From VRUE01 sp963817905 (GTDB lineage: Bacteria > Actinomycetota > Thermoleophilia > Solirubrobacterales > 70-9): a stretch of DNA of 64,000 nt. Shown here piece by piece: positions 32,166 through 42,498 of the stretch. A model generated the notes under the pieces. It was not told the DNA's origin and did not search any database. It saw nothing but the letters and a program-made list of their open reading frames with translations. Both the position numbers and the translations under genes were made by a program. Each line of letters begins with the position of its first letter. Positions within the stretch are counted from its first letter, which is position 1. The stretch spans positions 1 to 64,000 of the forward strand of contig CAWFPS010000001.1 in the NCBI GenBank assembly GCA_963817905.1. Direction: 5' to 3'.

Positions 32166-35100
32166 ATGGAATTGAGAACTGGGGTGCTGGCGGTCTTTCT
32201 GGCTATCTGCATAGCGACCTTCGCTTGTGCAGGGGAGGCGTTCGCAGCCCAACACCCAGAGTTGCCGCCCCTTTCCCACAGCGGTCTCTCCAGTCCGTGC
32301 GGCGTCGCAACGGACTCACGCGGGAATCTCTACGTTGGCAACGGCGGCGATGGCGATGTCCGCATCTACAATGCTGACGGCAGCCCACTCGCCGAGTTCG
32401 TTCCAACCGCCAATACTCCCTTTCCATGCGGCGTCGCCGTCGACGCCTTCGGGAGCGTTTACGTCGCCAGCGGCCGCAGCGGACTCCTGACGACCAGCGT
32501 CGCCAGGTACAAGCCCTCGGAGTTCCCTCCGACAGCGGCCACCACCTATGTGCCGGATGCCTCCATTGGCGGCGGCACGGGCGTGTTGGTGCCCGCCAGC
32601 CGCTCTGTTTCAGGAGTGGCTGTGGACCCGGAAACTCAAAACGCCTACGTATCCGAAGCGCTGGCCAACGAGAAGCAGCGGCTGCTCTTCACCGGCTTCT
32701 CTACGGCGGGCGATATGTTCACGCTGAGCTGTCCGAACGGCGAAACCACAGCGCCGATTGCCTACGCCACCGCCGCCACCCTACGGGCGAACATCAAGGC
32801 CGCCCTGGAAGCCAAGTGCGGCTCCACATTCACCACTGCGAGCCCCCAAGTGACGGTTACCTACGGAGGTTCCTTTGCCTACGTAGATGTGCCCAGAATG
32901 ACCTGCCTGCCGACGGTGGGGTCCGGCGGCTGTGAAGTCACCGAAGAAGTCGACGGCTCGCTGGCAAAGGTCTCGGCTTTCAAACCCGACGGCACACCTA
33001 TCTCGACGAGTCTCGCCGAAGGGCTTGTTTCCGGAGCCGACTTCTTCGGCATCGACATCTTGGGAGCATCGGGCAGGATTTACGTCGCCGACAGGGCGAA
33101 TAACAAGGTCTACGGGCTCAATCCAGACGGCAGCGCAATCGAAGCCGAAATCGACGGTTCCGAAGCTCCCGCCGGTCCCTTCACCGGCATGGTGGCCCCG
33201 ACGCTCGCCATCGACCAGTCGAGCGGACACCTGTACGTCTCCGACATAGCCGGGCACGGCGTAGTCGACGAGTTCGACCAAAACGGTACCTTCGCCAACC
33301 AGATCTCACGCGAATCGCCTCTAGTCGAACCGGCGCCGCTTTATTCCGACATTGCGATAGACAACGGTCCCGCCAGCCCCAATCGCGGCACTGTCTTCGT
33401 CACGGCGGAAGTGGGAAGCGTCTATGCGTTCGCAGCCCAACACCCAGAGTTGCCGCCCCTTTCCCACAGCGGTCTCTCCAGTCCGTGCGGCGTCGCAACG
33501 GACTCACGCGGGAATCTCTACGTTGGCAACGGCGGCGATGGCGATGTCCGCATCTACAATGCTGACGGCAGCCCACTCGCCGAGTTCGTTCCAACCGCCA
33601 ATACTCCCTTTCCATGCGGCGTCGCCGTCGACGCCTTCGGGAGCGTTTACGTCGCCAGCGGCCGCAGCGGACTCCTGACGACCAGCGTCGCCAGGTACAA
33701 GCCCTCGGAGTTCCCTCCGACAGCGGCCACCACCTATGTGCCGGATGCCTCCATTGGCGGCGGCACGGGCGTGTTGGTGCCCGCCAGCCGCTCTGTTTCA
33801 GGAGTGGCTGTGGACCCGGAAACTCAAAACGCCTACGTATCCGAAGCGCTGGCCAACGAGAAGCAGCGGCTGCTCTTCACCGGCTTCTCTACGGCGGGCG
33901 ATATGTTCACGCTGAGCTGTCCGAACGGCGAAACCACAGCGCCGATTGCCTACGCCACCGCCGCCACCCTACGGGCGAACATCAAGGCCGCCCTGGAAGC
34001 CAAGTGCGGCTCCACATTCACCACTGCGAGCCCCCAAGTGACGGTTACCTACGGAGGTTCCTTTGCCTACGTAGATGTGCCCAGAATGACCTGCCTGCCG
34101 ACGGTGGGGTCCGGCGGCTGTGAAGTCACCGAAGAAGTCGACGGCTCGCTGGCAAAGGTCTCGGCTTTCAAACCCGACGGCACACCTATCTCGACGAGTC
34201 TCGCCGAAGGGCTTGTTTCCGGAGCCGACTTCTTCGGCATCGACATCTTGGGAGCATCGGGCAGGATTTACGTCGCCGACAGGGCGAATAACAAGGTCTA
34301 CGGGCTCAATCCAGACGGCAGCGCAATCGAAGCCGAAATCGACGGTTCCGAAGCTCCCGCCGGTCCCTTCACCGGCATGGTGGCCCCGACGCTCGCCATC
34401 GACCAGTCGAGCGGACACCTGTACGTCTCCGACATAGCCGGGCACGGCGTAGTCGACGAGTTCGACCAAAACGGTACCTTCGCCAACCAGATCTCACGCG
34501 AATCGCCTCTAGTCGAACCGGCGCCGCTTTATTCCGACATTGCGATAGACAACGGTCCCGCCAGCCCCAATCGCGGCACTGTCTTCGTCACGGCGGAAGT
34601 GGGAAGCGTCTATGCGTTTGGCTCGCTTGGCCAGCCCAGCTACCCGCTCGCGGTGAAAAAAGCAGGCTTCGGCGATGGCACTGTGAAAAGCTCTCCCGCG
34701 GGAATCGAGTGTGGAGCTCTCTGTGAAGTCGAATTTCCCGAAGGCAAGAGCGTAACCCTCACGGCGACGTCCGAGTTCCCCGCAGTTGTAGCGAGTTGGA
34801 GCGGATGCGACAGCGTGAGCGGCGACAAGGCCGAATGCACGGTAACGATGGATACGGCGCGGAGCGTCATGGTTAGATTTGCTTCGCCACCAACTCTGAG
34901 CGGTGAAGTAGCGGCTCATCGTACGGCTTCGTCAGCGCGTCTTGAAGGGAAGGTGAATCCGAATGGCGAGGGCGCCTCATACCAGTTCGAGTACCTGAGC
35001 ATGGCTGACTACGAAGCAAATGGCGGCAGCTTCAGCGGCCCGAACGCGCCCATCCAGGCGCCACTCTCGCCCTCCTCGATAGGGGCGGCGGGATCGCCGG

Positions 35101-38100
35101 TACCGGTGTCTGAGCAGGTGAATGGGCTCGCGCCCGCAACGTCCTATCGCTTCCGCCTTCTTGCCAGCAATGCAACCGGGGCCAGCGCTGGCGATGCGAA
35201 AGGCTTCGCCACATACGCACCGCCGAACTCCTTTACCGGTATGTGTCCCAAAAACGAAATGCTGCGCAGCGGTTTCTCCGCTGGCTTGCCCGACTGCCGT
35301 GCCTATGAGCAGGCGAGCCCGGTCGGCAAGAACGGTGGCAACCTGCAGGGTAAAGTTCCCTCGGTGAAGGCGGCCAGCAGCGGCGCCGCGATCAGCTTTG
35401 AAAGTCCTGCAGGTATTCCCGGGGGTGAAGGTTCTCAGGAATTCCCCACCTACCTGGCCAGCCGCAAGGGGGGGGCATGGTCCACGCAGGGACTGCTTCC
35501 AAACGCGAACGCCGGCCAGAGCGCCAGGTTGGAGGGTTGGACCGCAGATTTCTCGGTGGTCTTCGACTCGGTCGGCAAATCCAGCGCGAACCGGGCACTG
35601 GTGGCGCGCTCAAGTACGAGCGGCGCGCTTGACAAGATCGTTGACTACACCTCGCCCGGTCCGGACTTCTCTTTCGTTGGCGCTGCTCTCGACGGCTCGA
35701 AGGTGCTCTTTCAGGCCCGTGGTCCGGGCGGCGCGCTCAGCCCGGGCGCGGTGTCTGGTAGCACCAACCTCTACGCATGGGACGCCGCGACGCCCAAAGT
35801 GATTCGCTTCGTTGGGTTTTTGCCCAACGGTTCCGGGCCGCCCGGTGCCACGCTGGCGGGCGAGTTTGGCAGCGATGGCTATACGCAAGACACACGTGCG
35901 CTTTCCGTCGGGGCCGACTCCGTCTATTTCACCGCCGGCGGCAGCGGCCAGCTCTACCTCCGCCTCAACCCGGGTTCCGCTGAAACGACGGAAACCGACG
36001 GCAAGGGAGATTGTGTTCCCGATGAGAACCTCGCCTGCTCGGTCCACGTCAATGCTTCGGAGAAGACCAACGGTGGCGGTCTCGAAGGCCATGACGCCGC
36101 CGGCAGGCGCCCGGCTGCATTCAAGGCCGCTTCCGCCGACGGTTCGACTGCGTACTTCACCAGCACCGAGAAGCTGACCGATGACGCAAACACTGGCCTC
36201 GAACCGCAGCCGGCCGCAATCGCGCGTGCCGACCTGGCCGACGGCGCCAACCTCGATCTCGGCTTCCTGCCTGCGGGAGCACGCGGGGTGGAGGTTCGCG
36301 ACGGATATGCCTACTGGGCCAATCCAGGGGATGGAGAGGAAGGGGCAGGGAGCATCGGGCGTGCCAAGCTTGGCCCCGGTGGGCCAGAAGATGTTGACCC
36401 GGAATATGTCGCCGGTTTGCACGACCCACATGGCGTCGCCGCCGATGCCGAACACGTCTACTGGACCGAGGTTCGCGAAGGGGGGGAAGGCAAAGGCACG
36501 ATTGGAAGAGCGAAAGTTGGCGCCAGCCAAGCAGAAGAAGTCGACCGGGAATTCATTAGCGGTGCCAGCGACCCGGAGGGGATTGCGGTGGACGCCGGGC
36601 ATCTGTATTGGGTCAATGCGAGCTTGCCGACAGTTGCCTCCGGACTGCCCGGCTGCGTCGGCCGGGCCGATATCGAAGGCACGCCGGGCAGCGTAGAGCA
36701 AAAATTCATCGAATTTGCAACGGCGGACGTAGCTGTTACAGCGACGCACATCTATTTCTCGCGGTCCAACGGCGCCGACGGGTTCATCCGCAGTGCGGAC
36801 CTGAACGGAACAGGCGTCGAAAACTTCATCGACGTCCCGGGCGCCGAAGAGGGTCCAGCCATGGATCTAGACGCCGACCGGTTCTACTGGACCAACCCGA
36901 CCCTCAATACAATCGGTCGCTCCGATCTTGCCGGCACGCTTGCCAGCCAGGAACAGGAATTCATCACCGGCGCCGCTGGACCCCACGGTCTGGCTCTCGA
37001 CGCGACCCACCTCTATTGGTCGGCAAACCAAAAGGTCGTGGCAAATCCTGGCAATGACCTCTACCGCTTTGAGGCGAACGCTCCCGCCGGAGGGCGGCTA
37101 GCCGACATTGCGGTGGACAGTGCCAGCGAAGCCGGTGTCGATGCACAGGGCGTTCTCGGCGTCTCTGTCAACGGTTCGCGAGTTTACTACGTCGGCAACG
37201 GCATTCCCGATGGCGTAAACGGCGCCAGTCCCAATGAAAACGGGGAAACGCCGACGGGTGGAACCTGTCAGGGCTCCGGTGCTCCTGTCGAACCCTACTC
37301 GGGCGTTTGCAACCTTTACCTCTGGGACGAAGGGGAGACGACCTTCATCGCCCGCCTCAACGCCAGCGGTGCAGATAGGGGCGACTTTTCAAATTGGGTG
37401 GCGACGCCGAGGATCGACGGCACCTTCGGCTCCTCCTATCAGCGCACGGCTCGGGTGAGTGCCAGCGGAGACGTGCTGCTGTTCCGCTCGCAGCGCAAGC
37501 TCACCGATTACGACAACGAAGGCAAACCAGAGCTGTACCGCTTCGCGGTGGGGCAGCCTGAGCTCGACTGCATTTCCTGCGATCCGACTGGAGCGCCGTC
37601 GGCTGGGTTGACGGCTCTTGGCAGCATTAGAACACCGGTGCTGGGCGCGCCCAGTCCTGCCTTCGTCCTCTCGCGCAACCTCTCGGCTGACGGCGGCCGA
37701 GTCTTTTTTGAGACGGCCGATGCATTGGTCGCCGCAGATACCAATGGTCTCGGCGGCTGTCCCACGGTCGGCAGCCCGTTGCAGTCTTACGCTGCCTGCC
37801 AGGATGTCTACGAGTGGGAGGCAAGTGGGAAGGGCTCGTGTAAATCGGAGACCCAGAACGGCGGTTGCCTGTATTTGCTTTCCACGGGTAAGGACGAGCA
37901 GCCCTCTTTTTTCGGCGACGCAAATGAATCGGGGGACGACGCATTCATCTTCACATCTGCCCAGCTGGTCCCCCAGGACCAGGACAACCTGCTCGACGCC
38001 TATGACGTCCGTGTCGGCGGCGGGCTTACTGGCCAGCATGCGAACGAAGGGGAGCCGTGCAGCGGAGAAGCCTGCATTGAGACACCAGCTCAGGCGCCAA

Positions 38101-38276
38101 GGACGACGATTCCGGGCAGTTCCAGTTTCTCTGGGCCGCCGAGCGCAAAACCGATGCGCCAGAGGAGAAAGAAGCACCGGAAGGCCCGGCACGCCAAGAA
38201 GCGCCACGCAAAGCACGGGCGCCGCCACGGGGCAAAGCGTGGCCAAGCCAAGCCGACCAGGAGGACTAGCCGATGA
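32166..38276 (+). CDS. Giant secreted beta-propeller surface protein with internal tandem duplication
   Basis: 2036 residues with a signal peptide (about 1-27, ending GEAFA). Residues ~26-817 are two 396-residue copies of an NHL-like propeller (GVATDSRGNLYVGNGGDGDV, GVAVDAFGSVYVASG) that look identical at the DNA level. A fibronectin-like domain follows (~905-985), then a region with YWxN/YWTE six-bladed-propeller turns (~1380-1640) and a TolB/WD40-like region (LTDYDNEGKPELYRF). The C-terminus is an extremely basic tail (RRKKHRKARHAKKRHAKHG) that may bind anionic wall polymers. RBS AAAGGGGGAG precedes the ATG. It overlaps the next gene by 4 bases. No enzyme motif; adhesion or wall binding is inferred. 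Confidence 0.88.
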   Translation: MELRTGVLAVFLAICIATFACAGEAFAAQHPELPPLSHSGLSSPCGVATDSRGNLYVGNGGDGDVRIYNADGSPLAEFVPTANTPFPCGVAVDAFGSVYVASGRSGLLTTSVARYKPSEFPPTAATTYVPDASIGGGTGVLVPASRSVSGVAVDPETQNAYVSEALANEKQRLLFTGFSTAGDMFTLSCPNGETTAPIAYATAATLRANIKAALEAKCGSTFTTASPQVTVTYGGSFAYVDVPRMTCLPTVGSGGCEVTEEVDGSLAKVSAFKPDGTPISTSLAEGLVSGADFFGIDILGASGRIYVADRANNKVYGLNPDGSAIEAEIDGSEAPAGPFTGMVAPTLAIDQSSGHLYVSDIAGHGVVDEFDQNGTFANQISRESPLVEPAPLYSDIAIDNGPASPNRGTVFVTAEVGSVYAFAAQHPELPPLSHSGLSSPCGVATDSRGNLYVGNGGDGDVRIYNADGSPLAEFVPTANTPFPCGVAVDAFGSVYVASGRSGLLTTSVARYKPSEFPPTAATTYVPDASIGGGTGVLVPASRSVSGVAVDPETQNAYVSEALANEKQRLLFTGFSTAGDMFTLSCPNGETTAPIAYATAATLRANIKAALEAKCGSTFTTASPQVTVTYGGSFAYVDVPRMTCLPTVGSGGCEVTEEVDGSLAKVSAFKPDGTPISTSLAEGLVSGADFFGIDILGASGRIYVADRANNKVYGLNPDGSAIEAEIDGSEAPAGPFTGMVAPTLAIDQSSGHLYVSDIAGHGVVDEFDQNGTFANQISRESPLVEPAPLYSDIAIDNGPASPNRGTVFVTAEVGSVYAFGSLGQPSYPLAVKKAGFGDGTVKSSPAGIECGALCEVEFPEGKSVTLTATSEFPAVVASWSGCDSVSGDKAECTVTMDTARSVMVRFASPPTLSGEVAAHRTASSARLEGKVNPNGEGASYQFEYLSMADYEANGGSFSGPNAPIQAPLSPSSIGAAGSPVPVSEQVNGLAPATSYRFRLLASNATGASAGDAKGFATYAPPNSFTGMCPKNEMLRSGFSAGLPDCRAYEQASPVGKNGGNLQGKVPSVKAASSGAAISFESPAGIPGGEGSQEFPTYLASRKGGAWSTQGLLPNANAGQSARLEGWTADFSVVFDSVGKSSANRALVARSSTSGALDKIVDYTSPGPDFSFVGAALDGSKVLFQARGPGGALSPGAVSGSTNLYAWDAATPKVIRFVGFLPNGSGPPGATLAGEFGSDGYTQDTRALSVGADSVYFTAGGSGQLYLRLNPGSAETTETDGKGDCVPDENLACSVHVNASEKTNGGGLEGHDAAGRRPAAFKAASADGSTAYFTSTEKLTDDANTGLEPQPAAIARADLADGANLDLGFLPAGARGVEVRDGYAYWANPGDGEEGAGSIGRAKLGPGGPEDVDPEYVAGLHDPHGVAADAEHVYWTEVREGGEGKGTIGRAKVGASQAEEVDREFISGASDPEGIAVDAGHLYWVNASLPTVASGLPGCVGRADIEGTPGSVEQKFIEFATADVAVTATHIYFSRSNGADGFIRSADLNGTGVENFIDVPGAEEGPAMDLDADRFYWTNPTLNTIGRSDLAGTLASQEQEFITGAAGPHGLALDATHLYWSANQKVVANPGNDLYRFEANAPAGGRLADIAVDSASEAGVDAQGVLGVSVNGSRVYYVGNGIPDGVNGASPNENGETPTGGTCQGSGAPVEPYSGVCNLYLWDEGETTFIARLNASGADRGDFSNWVATPRIDGTFGSSYQRTARVSASGDVLLFRSQRKLTDYDNEGKPELYRFAVGQPELDCISCDPTGAPSAGLTALGSIRTPVLGAPSPAFVLSRNLSADGGRVFFETADALVAADTNGLGGCPTVGSPLQSYAACQDVYEWEASGKGSCKSETQNGGCLYLLSTGKDEQPSFFGDANESGDDAFIFTSAQLVPQDQDNLLDAYDVRVGGGLTGQHANEGEPCSGEACIETPAQAPRTTIPGSSSFSGPPSAKPMRQRRKKHRKARHAKKRHAKHGRRHGAKRGQAKPTRRTSR
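32238..34613 (+). repeat. Tandem duplication of an 1188-bp unit
   Basis: Unit 1 (32238-33425) and unit 2 (33426-34613) appear identical base for base, starting GCGTTCGCAGCCC, with no difference seen on reading. The length is exactly 396 codons, so the frame is kept. The first divergent base is at the exit (GCGTTTGGC versus GCGTTCGCA). Confidence 0.92.
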
Positions 38277-41200
38277 GGACATTGAGAGTCGCATTCGCCC
38301 TGTTCTCGCTCGCTGTTGCCAGCCTGGCGCCTGTCCAGGCAGCCTCCGCCGCCCCCACCGCCGCCTGGCAGGTCAGCCTGATTCCGCTCCCGACCAACTT
38401 CAAGCCGGGTACCAGCGGAATCGGCAGCGTGGCCCCGCTATACCGCCTGGTCGTCACCAACGTCGGTGCCGCACCGGCAACGGGCACGGTCACGCTGAGG
38501 GCAAGTATGCCCCCTGGCCTCACTCCGCTCGGTGCGGTCGGTAACGACGGCGGCCCCTCAACGCCGGACCCCACTTGCTCCGTCGTGGGTCAGGAAGTCA
38601 CATGCATCACTTCGGGACCAGTGCCTCCCGGCCGCTGGCTGGGTGCGATCATCCCGCTCGAAGTCACAGCGGCCGCCGGCGAAACACTCACCTCCCTGGC
38701 CAGCGTCGAAGGCGGGGGAACGGCGGCGACGGCCAGCTATGAAGCCACGGTAGACAGCGAGCCGCCGTCATTTGGCTTCCTCGATGGGCCGGTCGGCTTC
38801 TCCACACTCGCGACTAACTCCGACGGTAGTGCCACCACCCAGGCGGGCGGGCATCCCGACCAAATGACCTTCAACCTTGCCTTCCCCACTGAACAGGCTG
38901 AAGACGCGGCAACTACCAGCTCCGGGCACCTGCGCACCCTCATCACCGACCTACCCCGGGGACTCTATGCCAACCCCAGTGTCACCGCTGCGCGCTGCAC
39001 CGAGGTGGAGTTGACTGGTGTAAAAAATGGCGAGTCCGGTTGCCCCGCCGCCTCTCAGGTCGGCGTCGTTACGATTATGTCTGAAATCGCCGGGCCTTTG
39101 GTGATAGCCAGCCCCATCTACAACATGTTGCCTCCGCCGGGAGCTCCGGCCGAGCTGGGTTTCGAAGCGCTGAACGTTGGCATCTTCGTTCACATTGGCG
39201 GACGGGTTCGCTCAGAGAGCGACTACGGCGTGTCGGCTGTCACCGACGATGTCCTCGCCCGAGCTAACAACCCGCTTCTGAGCGCGCAGGTACAACTCTG
39301 GGGCGATCCCTCCGCGGTAAGTCACAATGAGATTCGCGGAGAATGCCGGTCCTTTGGCGGTTCTTGCCCAATCCCGGAGTCGGAACGGACTGGCAAGCCG
39401 CTGTTGACGATGCCGAGTCACTGCTCCAGCACCCCGCTGTTGACCGAGGCCACGGCGAAGAGCTGGGAGGAACCCAACGTACCCCATTCCAGGAAAGCGC
39501 CCAGTATCGATACTCAGGGCAATCCAGTTGGCGTTGGCGGTTGTTCGACTTTGGAATTCGAACCTACCTTGACGCTTCAACCAGAAACCTCTGTCGCAGA
39601 GAGTCCCACTGGGCTTGAGGTCGAGCTCCGCGTGCCCCAAAAAGAATTGCTAACCGAGCGAGCAACCTCGACGCTTAGGGACGTTACCGTCAACCTGCCG
39701 CAAGGTCTAGCAGTCAACCCAGCGGCTGCAGAGGGCAGGAAAGCGTGCACCGCGATTCAGGTCGATCTCGCTCACGGCGCTCGCCGGCCGCACTGCCCCA
39801 ATAGCTCCAAGATCGGCGATGTCCAGGTGGAAACGCCACTGCTCGATCACCCGCTGGGAGGCGCCGTCTACATTGCCCAGCCCTATGAAAATCCGTTTGG
39901 TGCGCTGCTTGCCACTTATGTCGTGGTTGACGCGCCGATGGACGGAATCGTTGTCAAGCTGGCCGGGCGGACCGTGGCCGATCCGGACACTGGCCAGTTG
40001 ACGGTGACGTTCGCCGAAAACCCGGAGCTGCCGGTGTCTTCTTTCCGGGTGGAACTCTTCGGAGGGCCCAGGGCGGCCCTGCGAACCCCATCGGCCTGCG
40101 GCACCTTCACCACCTCTTCGGAGATGGTGCCGTGGTCGGGCGGCCAAGCGGTTGGGGACGCGGACTCATTCGACATCACCCAGGGGGCAAACGGTGGACC
40201 GTGCGTCTCCAGCGAAGGCGAGATGCCACTCCAGTCCAGCTTCGAAGCGGGTACGCAGGTCCCGCTGGCCGCCTCCTATTCCGCCTTCGACGGCAGTCTC
40301 TCTCGCGATGACGGCACCCAGCAGCTAAAGGGGCTGGACATCAACCTGCCCGCAGGCCTGACCGGCAAGCTGGCCGGGGTTGAGACCTGCTCCGATGCAG
40401 CGATCGCCGCAGCCGCTTCCAAGAGCGGCCAGCAGGAGCTTGCAAGCCCCTCCTGCCCGGCCAACTCGCAGATCGGCGAAGTCAAGGTAGGAGCCGGAGC
40501 GGGCCCAACCCCCTACTACACCGGCGGCAAGATCTACCTGGCAGGCCCCGAAGCGGGAGCCCCCTTCTCGGGCGTGGTGATCACCCCGGCCGTGGCCGGC
40601 CCCTTTGACCTTGGCACGGTCGTGGTCAGGGCCCCCGCCCAGATCGACCCCGCAACCGCCCAGGTCTCCTTGCACAGCTCCGATTTCCCCCACATCCTGC
40701 AGGGCATCCCACTGGAGCTCAGAGATGCAAGGCTCTCCCTGGACCGCAACGAGTTCACCCTCAACCCCTCCAACTGCAACGAAAAGCAGATCACCGGCCA
40801 GGTCACTGCCCTGCTGGGCGCTACCACACCGATCTCCCAGCGCTTCCAGGTAGGAGGCTGTAAAGGTCTCGACTACGCCCCGACGCTGTTCATCCGCCTC
40901 AAGGGCGGCACCCGAAGGGGTGCCCACCCGAGGCTGCGGGCGGTGCTCGAAGCAAAGCCCGGCGAGGAAGCAAACACCGCCAGGGCCTCAGTAGCCCTAC
41001 CAAGGTCGGAGTTCCTCGAGAACGCCCATATCCAGACCGTCTGCACGAGAGTGCAGTTCGCCGCCAAGCAGTGCCCCAAGGGCTCGATCTACGGCCACGC
41101 CAAGGCGCTGACGCCGCTGCTCGACGAGCCCCTGGAAGGCCCGGTCTACCTGCGCTCCTCAAGTCACGAACTGCCCGACATGGTGGCGGCGCTGCACGGG

Positions 41201-41488
41201 CCTGCGAGCCGGCCGATCGAGATCGAACTCGACGGCCGCATCGACTCGGTCAGGGGTGGGATCAGAAGCACCTTCGACCTCGTCCCCGACCAGCCGGTGA
41301 GCAAGTTCATCCTCAACATGAAGGGTGGCAACAAGGGCCTGATCGTCAACAGCCGAAACATCTGCGCCCGCACCTACCGGGCCGTGGCCAAGTTCAACGG
41401 CCAAAACGGCAAGACCCATGACTTCAAGCCCAAGCTGACGGCCAGCTGCGCCAAGAAGAGGCAGAACAGGCGCCACAGGCGCCGTTAA
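38273..41488 (+). CDS. Large secreted repeat protein
   Basis: 1071 residues, ATG overlapping the giant gene's TGA, so co-translated with it. A signal peptide (VAFALFSLAVASLAPVQAASA) is followed by a DUF11/CARDB-like immunoglobulin fold (YRLVVTNVGAAPATGTVTLR) and then at least three degenerate copies of a unit with DLPRGLYANPSVTAARCTE / NLPQGLAVNPAAAEGRKACT / NLPAGLTGKLAGVETCSDA, each followed by CPAxSQxGxV and a GxxYxxxP strand. A conserved Cys in each half-unit suggests disulfides. The C-terminus is basic (AKKRQNRRHRRR) like the upstream partner. Probably wall-associated; the pair may work together. Function unknown. Confidence 0.88.
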   Translation: MRTLRVAFALFSLAVASLAPVQAASAAPTAAWQVSLIPLPTNFKPGTSGIGSVAPLYRLVVTNVGAAPATGTVTLRASMPPGLTPLGAVGNDGGPSTPDPTCSVVGQEVTCITSGPVPPGRWLGAIIPLEVTAAAGETLTSLASVEGGGTAATASYEATVDSEPPSFGFLDGPVGFSTLATNSDGSATTQAGGHPDQMTFNLAFPTEQAEDAATTSSGHLRTLITDLPRGLYANPSVTAARCTEVELTGVKNGESGCPAASQVGVVTIMSEIAGPLVIASPIYNMLPPPGAPAELGFEALNVGIFVHIGGRVRSESDYGVSAVTDDVLARANNPLLSAQVQLWGDPSAVSHNEIRGECRSFGGSCPIPESERTGKPLLTMPSHCSSTPLLTEATAKSWEEPNVPHSRKAPSIDTQGNPVGVGGCSTLEFEPTLTLQPETSVAESPTGLEVELRVPQKELLTERATSTLRDVTVNLPQGLAVNPAAAEGRKACTAIQVDLAHGARRPHCPNSSKIGDVQVETPLLDHPLGGAVYIAQPYENPFGALLATYVVVDAPMDGIVVKLAGRTVADPDTGQLTVTFAENPELPVSSFRVELFGGPRAALRTPSACGTFTTSSEMVPWSGGQAVGDADSFDITQGANGGPCVSSEGEMPLQSSFEAGTQVPLAASYSAFDGSLSRDDGTQQLKGLDINLPAGLTGKLAGVETCSDAAIAAAASKSGQQELASPSCPANSQIGEVKVGAGAGPTPYYTGGKIYLAGPEAGAPFSGVVITPAVAGPFDLGTVVVRAPAQIDPATAQVSLHSSDFPHILQGIPLELRDARLSLDRNEFTLNPSNCNEKQITGQVTALLGATTPISQRFQVGGCKGLDYAPTLFIRLKGGTRRGAHPRLRAVLEAKPGEEANTARASVALPRSEFLENAHIQTVCTRVQFAAKQCPKGSIYGHAKALTPLLDEPLEGPVYLRSSSHELPDMVAALHGPASRPIEIELDGRIDSVRGGIRSTFDLVPDQPVSKFILNMKGGNKGLIVNSRNICARTYRAVAKFNGQNGKTHDFKPKLTASCAKKRQNRRHRRR

Positions 41489-41573
41489 GCAGGCCCCGGC
41501 ACTACCCGACGCAGCAAAGCTTCATCGAGCAGGCATCCAGTCCATCGAGCAAAAGAACAGGAGCAAGCTAGTC

Positions 41574-42470
41574 ATGCGAAAGCAACGCAGAAGGGCGGTG
41601 CCGGCGGCAGTGCTCGCCGTCGCCTTGGCAGCCCTCGGGCTCGCCGGCACGGCGCAAGCCAAACTCGTCGAACCGTTCACGAAGTTCCAGTACTGCCCCT
41701 ACGAAAACACCGAAGTCAAAAAGTGCCTCTACGCCAACACCGAAGGCGGCGAAGTGGTGCTCGGCTCAAAGACCGTGACGATCGAAAACGACGTCCTGTT
41801 GCAGGGCGGCTTTGGCAAACCCGACAAAACGACCAAAATCTCCAAATTCTTTGGTGCTACCGGCGGCAAAAAGACGCTGGCCGAGGTGCCCCAAAACGTG
41901 CCCGGCGGCCTTTTGGGCATCGTTCCGGAATCCAAACAGTCCTGGCTGGTCAAAAGGCTGATCAAATTCTTTTTTGAAAACAGCCTGACCGGGCTCACCT
42001 CGACCCTGCAGCTCGCCGGCTCTGCCAGCAACATCGAGATCTCAGAATCGAACATGAGCCGCAAAGAAAACCTGGCGATGAAGCTGCCGGTCAAGATCCA
42101 CCTGGAGAACCCGTTCCTGGGATCCAAATGTTACGTAGGCTCTGACAGTAGTCCGATTACTTGGAATCTGACCAGCGGTGCGACCGCGCCCAAAGAACCC
42201 AACAAAACGATTGAAGGCTCTGCGGGCAAAATCAGCTTCCTCGAAGAAGGCCTGATCCTGCGCCTCGACGAAAACAGCCTGGTCGAAAACAACTGGTCGG
42301 CGCCGAAAGCCATCGGTTGCGGCGGCCTCCTGGCGTTCCTGGTCAACCCGATCGTCAACTCCTCCGCCGGCCTGCCCGCGGCGGCTGGCAAAAACACGGC
42401 GATCCTCAACAACACGATCGAAATCACCACCCCCTTCGCGATCAAACTGATCGACGAAGAAAACCCCTAA
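41574..42470 (+). CDS. Secreted paralogue A of the KLVEPFTKFQYCPY family
   Basis: 298 residues. Signal peptide (AVLAVALAALGLAGTAQA) then the motif KLVEPFTKFQYCPYENTEVK shared word for word with the gene at 43927. Shared blocks include GGFGKPDK, SRKENLAM, LENPFLGS, GSAGKISFLEEGLILRLDEN and the C-terminus ITTPFAIKLIDEENP. Mature Cys are few (YCPY, KCLY, KCYV, GCGG). Glu and Lys are mostly GAA and AAA here, unlike housekeeping genes. Likely a beta-rich exported protein of lineage-specific type; function unknown. Confidence 0.82.
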   Translation: MRKQRRRAVPAAVLAVALAALGLAGTAQAKLVEPFTKFQYCPYENTEVKKCLYANTEGGEVVLGSKTVTIENDVLLQGGFGKPDKTTKISKFFGATGGKKTLAEVPQNVPGGLLGIVPESKQSWLVKRLIKFFFENSLTGLTSTLQLAGSASNIEISESNMSRKENLAMKLPVKIHLENPFLGSKCYVGSDSSPITWNLTSGATAPKEPNKTIEGSAGKISFLEEGLILRLDENSLVENNWSAPKAIGCGGLLAFLVNPIVNSSAGLPAAAGKNTAILNNTIEITTPFAIKLIDEENP

Positions 42471-42498
42471 GAGGAACTGCGAAAGGAGATTGAACGAC

